Assembly: GCA_934190785.1 (NCBI GenBank)
Contig: CAKPTA010000008.1
Coordinates: forward strand, 1-42,133
Direction of reading: 5' to 3'
DNA: 42,133 nt
Source of the DNA: an uncultured Bacilli bacterium
Lineage (GTDB): Bacteria > Bacillota_I > Bacilli_A > RF39 > UBA660
Part shown: positions 34,186-41,413 of the stretch, one piece after another
How the letters are laid out: each line of letters starts with the position of its first letter
How positions within the stretch are numbered: position 1 is the first letter of the stretch
The notes under the pieces: model-generated
Database searches by the model: none
Told to the model about the DNA's origin: nothing
Seen by the model: only the letters and a program-made list of their open reading frames with translations
Program-made: the position numbers and the translations under genes

Positions 34186-34349
34186 AAAAAAAGCTAGAGA
34201 AAAGCTAAAACGACAAACCTGATCTCCCAGGTGGGCATCACCATATAAATTTAAGGATCCCTATAAATTGTACAGGTATTCAACACCATTTATATTTTAG
34301 ATTCCCAATCGTCTTACTTGTAGGTTTTTCTTAACGCTTCCCTCTAGCA
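34186..34349 (-). ncRNA. Structured small RNA gene, 6S-like architecture
   Basis: A minus-strand transcript of about 163 bases is framed by a promoter and a terminator. A perfect 13-bp closing stem (34193-34205 with 34336-34348, G-U pairs included) joins its two ends and is followed by seven Ts. Inside are AAGACGA/UCGUUUU (34309-34315 with 34207-34213), AUAUAAAU/AUUUAUAU (34288-34295 with 34243-34250) capped by a CCUGU/AUAGG hairpin, and a side hairpin ACCUG/CAGGU (34217-34232). Closing stem, internal bubble with a small 3'-side hairpin, and terminal stem resemble 6S RNA, the RNA polymerase inhibitor. No SRP RNA, RNase P, tmRNA or T-box signature was found. Identity is inferred from shape, not from known sequence. 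Confidence 0.6.
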
Positions 34350-34354
34350 CAATC

Positions 34355-34383
34355 ATTATATCATTTTTATTATTCATCTTCAA
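34355..34383 (-). promoter_or_regulatory. Promoter of the small RNA gene
   Basis: Minus strand: -35 TTGAAG (34378-34383), 17-base spacer, extended -10 TGATATAAT (core 34355-34360). The expected start, 6-7 bases on, falls on the base of the closing stem. The -35 lies in the end of the ttcA-like gene. Confidence 0.75.
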
Positions 34384-35194
34384 TAGTAGAATCGTAATCT
34401 TCTAAAAAACTATGATAACATCCTTTTTTCTTATAAGAAATAATTGTATCAACATTAACATTCATAGTCGATTTCATAATATTTAAATCAACATTTTCAT
34501 AAACTTCTTTTAATTTATTTATAAGCAATTTTATTTCTAACCTTTTACCAGATTTCTTTTTAGTTACCGTACATGCACAATCTATGAACTTTAAATCATT
34601 ATATTTTGCCCATGATATTATATCTTCCTCATGAACAAAATAAAGTGGTCTAATTAATTCCATACCATGAAAATTAGTACTGTGAAGTTTAGGCATCATA
34701 GAAGAATATTGTCCTGTATAAATAAGATTCATGAGTACTGTTTCAATAACATCATTAAAATGATGGCCTAAAGCTATTTTATTACAACCAAGGCTTAGAG
34801 CTTTACTATATAAGAATCCTCTTCGCATACGAGCACATAAATAACACGGATTATCTCCACCTTTTTCTAATGAAACTTTAAAAATATCAGACGAAAAGAT
34901 ATGAGCATCAATATTTAATATTTTTAAATTTTCTTCTATTTGCTTATATGTAACATCCGAGTACCCTGGATTCATAATGAGAAATTCTAAATCAAAATTA
35001 ACCATACCATGTCTTTTTAATTCAAGAAGACACTTTGCTAATAAAAAAGAATCTTTGCCACCACTTATGCATACAGCAATTTTATCTCCTTCTTTGACTA
35101 ATTCATATTCACGAACTGCCTTCATAAAAGGACTCCATATTTTTTTTCGATACTTTTTTATAATACTTTTCTCTATTTGTCTATATCTCTCCAT
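34370..35194 (-). CDS. TtcA-like tRNA thiolation PP-loop ATPase
   Basis: The start is the ATG at 35194 (MERYRQIE), with TGGAGGAATT upstream, giving 274 aa. The family activates a tRNA base with ATP and inserts sulfur (2-thiocytidine 32 for TtcA). Seen: PP-loop SGGKDSFLLAKCL (about 50-62), Cys-x-x-Cys in CYLCARMRRGFLYSKA (about 116-131), GHHFNDVIETVLMNLIYTG (about 139-157), and a third cysteine in FIDCACTVTKKKSGKR (about 203-218), the set that binds the 4Fe-4S cluster in TtcA. It is 34 bases past the prepilin gene, probably on the same transcript. The exact tRNA target is inferred from family. Confidence 0.88.
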   Translation of the reverse strand: MERYRQIEKSIIKKYRKKIWSPFMKAVREYELVKEGDKIAVCISGGKDSFLLAKCLLELKRHGMVNFDLEFLIMNPGYSDVTYKQIEENLKILNIDAHIFSSDIFKVSLEKGGDNPCYLCARMRRGFLYSKALSLGCNKIALGHHFNDVIETVLMNLIYTGQYSSMMPKLHSTNFHGMELIRPLYFVHEEDIISWAKYNDLKFIDCACTVTKKKSGKRLEIKLLINKLKEVYENVDLNIMKSTMNVNVDTIISYKKKGCYHSFLEDYDSTIEDE

Positions 35195-35227
35195 AATTCC
35201 TCCAGAAAATAAACCTTCTACCAAAAA

Positions 35228-35626
35228 TTAATTTTCTACAATATTACCTATACATTCATCTCTATTACTTAAAATTCGATAAGCATTTTTATCTTGATGA
35301 ACATCACCATCTTTACCAATTTGAACTAAAACATAACCATCATCAATAATATCTTTGTAATCATCTACATATAAATTACCATTCTCACCTAAAAGGGAAA
35401 TTTTAACACAATATTTTTTACCCTCACTAAGAGTATATTTACCATGTTCTTCATATAAGTAATCAAAAACAGATGTATAAAGTAACTTTTCTTTTTTACT
35501 ATCTATATTTTTATCTTGTTCATTAACTTTTTCTAAAACAGATGGATATATTAAAATCATAATTGCAGCAATTAAAACAATAACCGCAAGTAATTCAACA
35601 AGTGTAAACCCTTTTTTATTTTTCAT
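35228..35626 (-). CDS. Type IV prepilin-like protein
   Basis: The start is the ATG at 35626 (MKNKKGFTLVELLAVIVLIAAIMILI), with AAAGGTGA upstream, giving 132 aa. The first 26 residues are a class III signal: a short basic leader, the Gly-Phe-Thr-Leu-Val-Glu cleavage and methylation site (cut after Gly7) and a hydrophobic helix. The body has a C-terminal Cys pair (CVKISLLG... DECIGNIVEN) that could form a disulfide, as in ComGC-like pseudopilins. No prepilin peptidase, ATPase or other pilin is in the window. It has its own promoter, with ttcA downstream. Competence, secretion or surface pilus role cannot be told apart. Confidence 0.85.
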   Translation of the reverse strand: MKNKKGFTLVELLAVIVLIAAIMILIYPSVLEKVNEQDKNIDSKKEKLLYTSVFDYLYEEHGKYTLSEGKKYCVKISLLGENGNLYVDDYKDIIDDGYVLVQIGKDGDVHQDKNAYRILSNRDECIGNIVEN

Positions 35627-35643
35627 ACAATCACCTTTCATTA

Positions 35644-35672
35644 ATTCTATAATAAAGACCATAAAAAGTCAA
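35644..35672 (-). promoter_or_regulatory. SigA-type promoter of the prepilin gene
   Basis: Minus strand: -35 TTGACT (35667-35672), 17-base spacer, -10 TAGAAT (35644-35649). The leader is about 15 bases. Confidence 0.65.
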
Positions 35673-35678
35673 ACTAGC

Positions 35679-36425
35679 CTATACTTCTAAAAACATACTA
35701 AAAAGAAAAATGATTATCCCAGTTAAAACTCCACCATATGACACTTTCTTATTTTTAGAATGAATTATTTCATGTAAAAGTTCAAATAAAACAATATAAA
35801 TAATCATACCAAGTGTCAATGAAAGTAAAACTCCAAGTAATGTATCATTTATAAACGAGTTTAAAAACATAGATGCAACTCCACCCATAAACGTAGATAA
35901 AGTTACTAAAATAAGTATAAATAAAAATTTCTTCTTACCCCTCATACCAGAAAAAGTTGAGGCTAATACAATTCCCATAGGAATATTATGAAATCCAACT
36001 CCTAATGTCAATAATATACCCATATCAATTGCTTTTACACTTGCTACATAAATTGACATTCCTTCAATAAAGTTATGTAAAATAAGAGCAATACTAGAAA
36101 CAACACCAATGTGATATAAATTAGTATCATCAATATTTTCATGATGACAGTGATCTGGCACTAATATATCAAGTATTTTTATGACTCCTCCACCAAGTAA
36201 AATAAAGAAAATTAAAGCAATATAGCCATATTTATCAAACGAATTATATAATAATTCACTAGCTTCAGGTAAAAGTTCAAATAATACTAGCATTATCATA
36301 ACACCAAAAGCCATACCAATTGAATATGGTACAAATAAATTATCTCTCTTAGTAAAAAAAACAAAAGCAGCGCCTAACATAATAAATAATCCTGCTATAA
36401 CAGTTAGTAATAATGGAACAAACAT
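35679..36425 (-). CDS. ZIP-family divalent metal transporter
   Basis: The start is the ATG at 36425 (MFVPLLLTVIAGLF), with AAGGAGT upstream, giving 248 aa. Eight membrane helices. The metal-site motifs HNFIEGMSIYVAS (about 134-146) and GFHNIPMGIVLAS (about 161-173), in helices 4 and 5, are characteristic of ZIP proteins, and an internal loop has a DHCHHE cluster (about 108-113). ZIPs take up Zn2+, Fe2+ or Mn2+; substrate cannot be read from sequence. The last helices carry FELLHEIIH. Single gene with its own promoter, between LCP2 and the prepilin. No Zur/Fur site was seen. Confidence 0.9.
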   Translation of the reverse strand: MFVPLLLTVIAGLFIMLGAAFVFFTKRDNLFVPYSIGMAFGVMIMLVLFELLPEASELLYNSFDKYGYIALIFFILLGGGVIKILDILVPDHCHHENIDDTNLYHIGVVSSIALILHNFIEGMSIYVASVKAIDMGILLTLGVGFHNIPMGIVLASTFSGMRGKKKFLFILILVTLSTFMGGVASMFLNSFINDTLLGVLLSLTLGMIIYIVLFELLHEIIHSKNKKVSYGGVLTGIIIFLFSMFLEV

Positions 36426-36450
36426 ATAAATACTCCTTTCAAACGAGAAT

Positions 36451-36479
36451 ATTTTATCACATAAAAAAAGAAAAAACAA
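36451..36479 (-). promoter_or_regulatory. SigA-type promoter of the ZIP gene
   Basis: Minus strand: -35 TTGTTT (36474-36479), 17-base spacer, extended -10 TGATAAAAT (core 36451-36456). The -35 abuts the LCP2 stop codon. Confidence 0.55.
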
Positions 36480-38585
36480 CTAAGTTATTTTTTCTATATT
36501 GGAGTCAATTTCCGTTTCACTTGAACTATCATCACTACTAGCGTTTTTATCACTAGTATTATCATCAGTTTCATCTTTTTTCTCACTAACTGATGTATTA
36601 GCGTTTGTATTTGATGATGTAGAATTATCCTTTTTATTGTTATTACTTACTGTAGAATTATCCTTTTTATTGTTATTACTTACTGAAGAATTATTTTTAT
36701 CAGTAGTAGATTCACTTTTATCAGATGTTGTATTATTTTTACTATCACTAGTAGATTCTTTCTTTGTTGCAATTGTAAGTGTCAATGTTCCTACTTTACT
36801 GATACTTGTACCTTCACTATGTGATTGATAAATTACAGTATTATTACCATTTTCTGTTTCAGTATACTTAAATGCAAGTTTAATTCCTAAGCGATTAGCT
36901 GTCTTTCTAGCTTGAGCTTCACTATCTCCCACAAAATCAGGAATAACCCCAACATCTGTGCTAGATATAGTATAAGTACCCTTCCCAATTACTTCTTCTT
37001 CATATTCTTCATCAATTGAAAATGAAAATGATTTAACTAATGTAGGATCTTGTTTTCCTAAATTAATTTTCATAGCTTCACTAATATCTTTAATACTACC
37101 ATCATATAATACGTAATTATACAAATTTAATTTTGTTCCTGGATCATATATATATTTATCATATCCACTTAAATACAATCTTTGAATACTTAAAAGATCA
37201 TCCATATCTCTACCATTACCACGCGTAAGGATATCTTTAGCAATATTATAGAAAGATAATATCTCACTAGTTGTCATATTTGTTTCCATACTATCACCAA
37301 TAACATCAAGTAAATTGTAAACTGTATCTAGACTCTTTACATCACCAATTTTATTAAGAAGTGCTCTAATTACAGTTTGTTGATTTTGTCCTCTAATAAA
37401 ATCATTACTTACATAATTTGACCACTCTATGCCACAATATTCTGGCCATGTATGACGATTACGAGCAAATGCTAAAGCTTGTTCACCATATAAAGTCTGT
37501 AACCCTGCTTTAACATAAATTGTATTGTTACCAAACTTACGGTTGCTGTCTTGTTCACAGAAGGAATATGGAACATCAACTTCCACACCACCTAAGGTAT
37601 CAACCATCTTTACAACACCTTTAAAATTAATTTTAACAAAATAATCAATGTCAATTCCAGTAAAGTTAGTAATAGTATCCATCATACACTCTTCACCATA
37701 CCAAGCAGCATGTGTAATTTTATTTTTTTTCTGTCCAGCAAAACACGTAATTGGAACATATGAATCTCTTGGAATACTTAAAAATGTTGTTGATAAAGTT
37801 GTTGGATTAAAAGTAATTAAAATTAATGAATCCCCATTAAAAGAACTAGTTTTTATATTTTCCTCTTCAGAATCTACTCCCATAAGCAAAATTGTAAAAG
37901 GTTTTGTAAGAGATGTTCCCTTACTTTTATCAGAACTCTTAACAGATTCGTTTTTTGTATAAATAATCTTAGTTTTATCACGAATATCTGTAAAATTAGC
38001 TTCCTCCATAGTTTCAAACATAACAGTATAATTAGTAGGAAGAAAAGCATACTCTATCTCATTATTATATAAGGCATTAATTATATCAACATAACTCTCA
38101 TAACTTTCTACTTTATTACTTATCTTTTCACTTTTAATAATATCATTTGGTATCGTATAACCTATTGTATTAGTTTCATCATCTACCATACCAATTTTAC
38201 CACTACCTAAATTTTTAAGTGATGTTGCTTTATCACTAGAAAGTGCTACTAAACTACTAGAATAAGTTGTAGAATTAGTAGAAAGCTTATGTAGTGCTGC
38301 ATAAGTTTTATGTATATAATATCCAAACAATAAAAGAATTACTATATATATAATTACAAACGGTACATATATATAATACTTACTTTTTTTCTTTTTAATC
38401 GATTTCAAATATGTAAGAGATAAAATTATCATTATCAAAACAATCGAAATTGAAACTAAAGTACGTATTAAAGTTTCAATACCAGATAAAAGAGATAATG
38501 AATATATCATATACCCAGTTGCTAAAAACTGTAAGATAAATAAAATTGAAAGAATTGTTACTTTTACTTTTCTTGATTTCTTCAT
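36480..38585 (-). CDS. LCP-family glycopolymer transferase with solute-binding-like and PASTA domains
   Basis: 701 aa. Three membrane helices (about 8-30, 35-60 and 70-93), then an extracytoplasmic domain at about 112-215 (LGSGKIGMVDDETNTIGYTIPNDII..., ALYNNEIEYAFLPTNYTVMFETMEEANFTDIRDKTKIIYT) that looks like the solute-binding lobe in the first LCP protein. LCP core about 228-470 (FTILLMGVDSEEEN, LSIPRDSYVPI, GIDIDYFVKINFKGVVKMVDTLGGVEVDVPYSF, QALAFARNRHTW, RGQNQQTVIRALL). A PASTA domain follows (VIPDFVGDSEAQARKTANRLGIKLAF... TLTLTIATKK, about 553-617), which in kinases and PBPs binds uncrosslinked peptidoglycan. The last 85 residues are a Ser/Asn/Lys/Asp-rich tail. AGGAGG precedes the start. 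Confidence 0.88.
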   Translation of the reverse strand: MKKSRKVKVTILSILFILQFLATGYMIYSLSLLSGIETLIRTLVSISIVLIMIILSLTYLKSIKKKKSKYYIYVPFVIIYIVILLLFGYYIHKTYAALHKLSTNSTTYSSSLVALSSDKATSLKNLGSGKIGMVDDETNTIGYTIPNDIIKSEKISNKVESYESYVDIINALYNNEIEYAFLPTNYTVMFETMEEANFTDIRDKTKIIYTKNESVKSSDKSKGTSLTKPFTILLMGVDSEEENIKTSSFNGDSLILITFNPTTLSTTFLSIPRDSYVPITCFAGQKKNKITHAAWYGEECMMDTITNFTGIDIDYFVKINFKGVVKMVDTLGGVEVDVPYSFCEQDSNRKFGNNTIYVKAGLQTLYGEQALAFARNRHTWPEYCGIEWSNYVSNDFIRGQNQQTVIRALLNKIGDVKSLDTVYNLLDVIGDSMETNMTTSEILSFYNIAKDILTRGNGRDMDDLLSIQRLYLSGYDKYIYDPGTKLNLYNYVLYDGSIKDISEAMKINLGKQDPTLVKSFSFSIDEEYEEEVIGKGTYTISSTDVGVIPDFVGDSEAQARKTANRLGIKLAFKYTETENGNNTVIYQSHSEGTSISKVGTLTLTIATKKESTSDSKNNTTSDKSESTTDKNNSSVSNNNKKDNSTVSNNNKKDNSTSSNTNANTSVSEKKDETDDNTSDKNASSDDSSSETEIDSNIEKIT
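36618..36683. repeat. Two perfect 33-bp tandem repeats in the LCP2 tail
   Basis: Two identical 33-bp copies (36618-36650 and 36651-36683) encode VSNNNKKDNST twice; a degenerate partial copy follows. Copy-number change would lengthen or shorten the tail in steps of 11 residues without a frameshift. Confidence 0.9.
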
Positions 38586-38610
38586 AAATTTCCTCCTAGG
38601 TTCTTTTTAT

Positions 38611-38639
38611 ATTATAACCTATGTTTTTATCTTCTACAA
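38611..38639 (-). promoter_or_regulatory. SigA-type promoter of LCP2
   Basis: Minus strand: -35 TTGTAG (38634-38639), 17-base spacer, -10 TATAAT (38611-38616). Confidence 0.6.
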
Positions 38640-38674
38640 CGAATTATGACAATTTTCACAAAAAAGATTATTTC

Positions 38675-38704
38675 TTTACAGCAAAAATAAATATGTGCTA
38701 TAAT
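38675..38704 (+). promoter_or_regulatory. SigA-type promoter of the O-antigen ligase-like gene
   Basis: TTTACA (38675-38680), 18-base spacer, TATAAT (38699-38704) preceded by TGC. It points away from the LCP2 promoter. Confidence 0.6.
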
Positions 38705-38727
38705 GAACTAAATTGTAAGGTGAGAAT

Positions 38728-40008
38728 ATGAATAAACTTAATAATTGGATAGATAAAAACATAAATAAAGTATTATTTTACTATCTATTAATGCAACCAT
38801 TTTTAGATATAATTGCAGGAATATTCACAATGTTTGATATAAAAAATATCATTGGTATATCAGCTAGATTAATCTTCTTCATTCTTTGTAGTTATTATTT
38901 ATTTTTTATGTCAAAAAGAAATATATCAAAATACTTTTTATGTACAACCTATATATATTTAATAATATTTACACTTAATACAGCAATATCAAAAGATATA
39001 TCCACTCTTTATTATGAACTACAAAATACATTAAATGCATTTTATTTTCCAGTAACATTTTTAGCTTTATTTGAAATAATACCGCGATATAAAATTAGAT
39101 ATTCTATAAAACAAATCATTTGTCTACTTGGTATATATATACTTTTTGTTTTTATTCCAACAATTACACACACAAATTTAAATAGTTATGAAATAAGCAA
39201 AGTGGGGTCTGCTGGATGGTTTTATTCAACTAATTCAATAAGTGCTATTATATGTATAATGATACCATTTTTACTTATATATATAAAAGAAAATAAAAAT
39301 AAATTTTATTTTTGGATACCTTATATTTTAATTACATTATATTCTATCTTTACTCTTGGAACAAAGGTTCCTATTTTAGGAATTGGATTAATCATTATAT
39401 GTAATATTATTTATATACTTATCTCTTTTATAAAGAAAAAAAGATATCTACCAATTATCATTACCTTTATAATTTTATGCTCTACTATGGTAGTCGCAAT
39501 TAACATAGTACCAAAAACATCATTTTATAAAAATATTAAAATACACATGAACTACTTAGAAATATCATCTCCACTAGATGCACTAAAAAAACCATATCTT
39601 ATTGATCACTTTATTTTTAGTCAACGCTTAACATTCTTTAAACATACTGCAATATCATATAACAACAGTAATATTATAGATAAACTAATTGGAATTGGTT
39701 ATATTGAAGGCTACGCTACTGATAATGTTAATACTAAAACAATTGAAATGGATTACTTTGATATTTTTTATAGACATGGTATATTAGGCTTTATTATTTA
39801 TTTCACTCCCCTATTTATTTATTTAAACGAAAGAAAAAAAACAAACTATGATGTATATACACATTTAAATATAAATTTATCGATATGTTTAATTTTTATT
39901 CTAGCATTCTTTTCAGGGCATATCTTTATAGCCCCAGCAACCAGTATTATCGTAAGTATTATACTTATAATTAAAAATGGTGCATTAAAAAGCAAAGATT
40001 ATAATTAA
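38728..40008 (+). CDS. O-antigen ligase/Wzy-like membrane protein
   Basis: 426 aa with about ten membrane helices. A periplasmic section with KVGSAGWFYSTNSISAIICIMIPFLL (about 156-181), TLGTKVPILGIGLIII (about 210-225) and a later DYFDIFYRHGILGFIIYFTPLFIYL (about 347-371) resembles the ligase/polymerase fold (WaaL, Wzy, TuaE). The other Wzy-like protein of the window has matching spots (YINLFIRYGI). It may join or ligate a second glycan rather than the operon's product. GGTGAG precedes the start. It is divergent from the LCP2 gene, and LCP enzymes and polymerases acting on one polymer often sit together, but that pairing is inference. Confidence 0.75.
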   Translation: MNKLNNWIDKNINKVLFYYLLMQPFLDIIAGIFTMFDIKNIIGISARLIFFILCSYYLFFMSKRNISKYFLCTTYIYLIIFTLNTAISKDISTLYYELQNTLNAFYFPVTFLALFEIIPRYKIRYSIKQIICLLGIYILFVFIPTITHTNLNSYEISKVGSAGWFYSTNSISAIICIMIPFLLIYIKENKNKFYFWIPYILITLYSIFTLGTKVPILGIGLIIICNIIYILISFIKKKRYLPIIITFIILCSTMVVAINIVPKTSFYKNIKIHMNYLEISSPLDALKKPYLIDHFIFSQRLTFFKHTAISYNNSNIIDKLIGIGYIEGYATDNVNTKTIEMDYFDIFYRHGILGFIIYFTPLFIYLNERKKTNYDVYTHLNINLSICLIFILAFFSGHIFIAPATSIIVSIILIIKNGALKSKDYN

Positions 40009-40020
40009 CCTTTGCTTTTT
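39987..40020. terminator. Bidirectional terminator between convergent genes
   Basis: AAAAAGCAAAG (39987-39997) / CTTTGCTTTTT (40010-40020). The plus gene's stop (40006-40008) is in the loop and the minus gene's stop (40020-40022) touches the stem. Confidence 0.85.
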
Positions 40021-40940
40021 TATTTATGATATTTTTTTATTATTTCAATCTTATCAATACCTTTATCTATCTTTAAAACAGTGTCAAATATTGGGAATAT
40101 AACATTAGCGTATTCAAGCATACCTGTACACTCATGAAAAGTTGTTAAGGCTCCATTTACAATCAACTTATCACTTGATGTTTTAATTGTATTTCTAATA
40201 TTTTTTATAAACAATTCTTTTGTTGGAGAAATTATTCCTCTAGTTGATTTCCAAAGCTCATTTAAAATAGGCGGAACACATCCATTATGCATATGACCTG
40301 ATATAATATAGTCAAAACATTGAGTATATTTTGATATACTACCATCAAGCATATAAACAGGTGAATGAATCATCATAATATTTATTTTACTTTTTGGTAA
40401 GTCGAATAATAATGACTTATTTATACTATTAAAATTATTAATAAGTTCACATTTAGATTCATGTCTATCATTTTGGTGATAATAAATAGCTTTATTATAA
40501 ATACCTAAAACATAAATATTATCATCTTCATAACTATCATTTATAAGAACGTGAGTATTTGGAATATTTTTTAATCTATTAATAAATATTTCATCAAAAA
40601 ATTCATTCCAACCACAAAATTTACCATTAACTATTCTCTTTTTATAACAATCATGATTCCCTAAAGATATTATGAGTTTACTAACACTAGAAAGTTTATG
40701 AAAAAACTGTATAAAGCGATTCATCTCATTTTCATCACTAATCATATCAAGTGAATCAACCAAATCTCCAACAAACAAAATATAATCAGCTTGTACTCGT
40801 TCTACTTCACTTATTATTAAAGATAATTTTTTATCTTTAACTTTATAACTAAAATGCAAATCACTTAAAATTAATATTTTAATTTTATGAAAAAGTTTAT
40901 TAGTTGTTATATTATATCTTGTTGTATAAAAACACTTCAT
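40020..40940 (-). CDS. Calcineurin-like metallophosphoesterase
   Basis: 306 residues with the complete two-metal site: ILSDLHF (Asp-x-His, about 24-30), FVGDLVD (Gly-Asp-x-x-Asp, about 56-62), SLGNHDCY (about 92-99), MMIHSPVYM (about 188-196) and SGHMHNGCVPP (about 214-224). There is no signal peptide or membrane helix. Substrates of this superfamily range from UDP-diacylglucosamine to cyclic dinucleotides and protein phosphates, so it stays unassigned. It starts about 96 bases left of the tRNA-Cys gene, on the opposite strand. Confidence 0.87.
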   Translation of the reverse strand: MKCFYTTRYNITTNKLFHKIKILILSDLHFSYKVKDKKLSLIISEVERVQADYILFVGDLVDSLDMISDENEMNRFIQFFHKLSSVSKLIISLGNHDCYKKRIVNGKFCGWNEFFDEIFINRLKNIPNTHVLINDSYEDDNIYVLGIYNKAIYYHQNDRHESKCELINNFNSINKSLLFDLPKSKINIMMIHSPVYMLDGSISKYTQCFDYIISGHMHNGCVPPILNELWKSTRGIISPTKELFIKNIRNTIKTSSDKLIVNGALTTFHECTGMLEYANVIFPIFDTVLKIDKGIDKIEIIKKYHK

Positions 40941-40995
40941 TTTATCATCCTCTAAAATATTTTAACACAATTTCAAAACTTTAACATAAAATATA

Positions 40996-41024
40996 TTGAA
41001 AACAAATATTTTTTTTGTTATAAT
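40996..41024 (+). promoter_or_regulatory. SigA-type promoter of tRNA-Cys
   Basis: TTGAAA (40996-41001), 17-base spacer, TATAAT (41019-41024) preceded by TGT. It lies 12 bases before the tRNA. Confidence 0.8.
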
Positions 41025-41036
41025 TAACTTGTTCAT

Positions 41037-41110
41037 GGGTCTATAGCCAAGTGGTAAGGCGTGGGACTGCAACTCCCTGATCGTTGGTTCAAATCCGACT
41101 AGGCCCTCCA
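41037..41110 (+). tRNA. tRNA-Cys(GCA)
   Basis: 74 bases with CCA encoded. The acceptor stem is GGGTCTA/TAGGCCC (one G-U pair). The D arm contains AGCCAAGTGGTAAGGC. The anticodon stem-loop has ACTGCAACT, with GCA as the anticodon. The T arm is GTTGGTTCAAATCCGAC. All parts are normal. Confidence 0.97.
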
Positions 41111-41120
41111 GATTGATAGG

Positions 41121-41141
41121 AAACTCGAACTTTTCGAGTTT
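41121..41141 (+). repeat. Hairpin just after tRNA-Cys
   Basis: A perfect 9-bp stem, AAACTCGAA (41121-41129) / TTCGAGTTT (41133-41141), with a 3-base loop and no T-run. It may help 3' processing of the tRNA precursor. Confidence 0.6.
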
Positions 41142-41153
41142 AAGTAATAAATG

Positions 41154-41178
41154 CTAACTAGAAATAGTTAGTTTTTTT
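41154..41178 (+). terminator. Terminator of tRNA-Cys
   Basis: CTAACTA (41154-41160) / TAGTTAG (41165-41171) with loop GAAA, then seven Ts. Confidence 0.85.
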
Positions 41179-41206
41179 GTTATTTAAGAAAGGAAAGTGA
41201 TGAGTT

Positions 41207-41413
41207 ATGACAATAGAAACTAAAAAACTTGTAATAAGTGAAGAATTAAAAAGAAAGATTGAAATGATATGTAAGTTTGCTTATGTGGAATATTCCTTTA
41301 CTAATGGATATATTATAAATCTTAAAAATACTAATATAGCCTATGTAAAACCCCATATTTTGAAAGTTAAAGGCAATGACTACTTAATATTTGAAGATAG
41401 TGAATATGTATGA
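41207..41413 (+). CDS. Small unknown protein, first of an overlapping pair
   Basis: 68 aa, not recognised. It begins MTIETKKLVISEELKRKIEMICKFAYVEYSF and ends VKGNDYLIFEDSEYV: a helix, then beta strands (GYIINLKNTNIAYVKPHILKV). No signal peptide or cysteine-rich site. AAGGAAAG lies 10-18 bases before the ATG. The stop (TGA, 41411-41413) overlaps the next start by eight bases (ATGTATGA), so the pair should be translationally coupled. It directly follows a tRNA, a common insertion site for mobile cargo, but no integrase is in the window. Confidence 0.55.
   Translation: MTIETKKLVISEELKRKIEMICKFAYVEYSFTNGYIINLKNTNIAYVKPHILKVKGNDYLIFEDSEYV

Noticed and set aside
34186..34349. T-box, riboswitch or SRP RNA in the gap before the unknown gene
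   Set aside because: No T-box GGUGGUACCGCG-type element and no SRP-type GGAAG loop were found, and the terminator stem closes the RNA well before the next gene, which seems to have its own -10.
41037..41110. Integration site (att) at tRNA-Cys
   Set aside because: No second copy of the tRNA 3' end and no integrase occur in the window, so no element boundary can be claimed.
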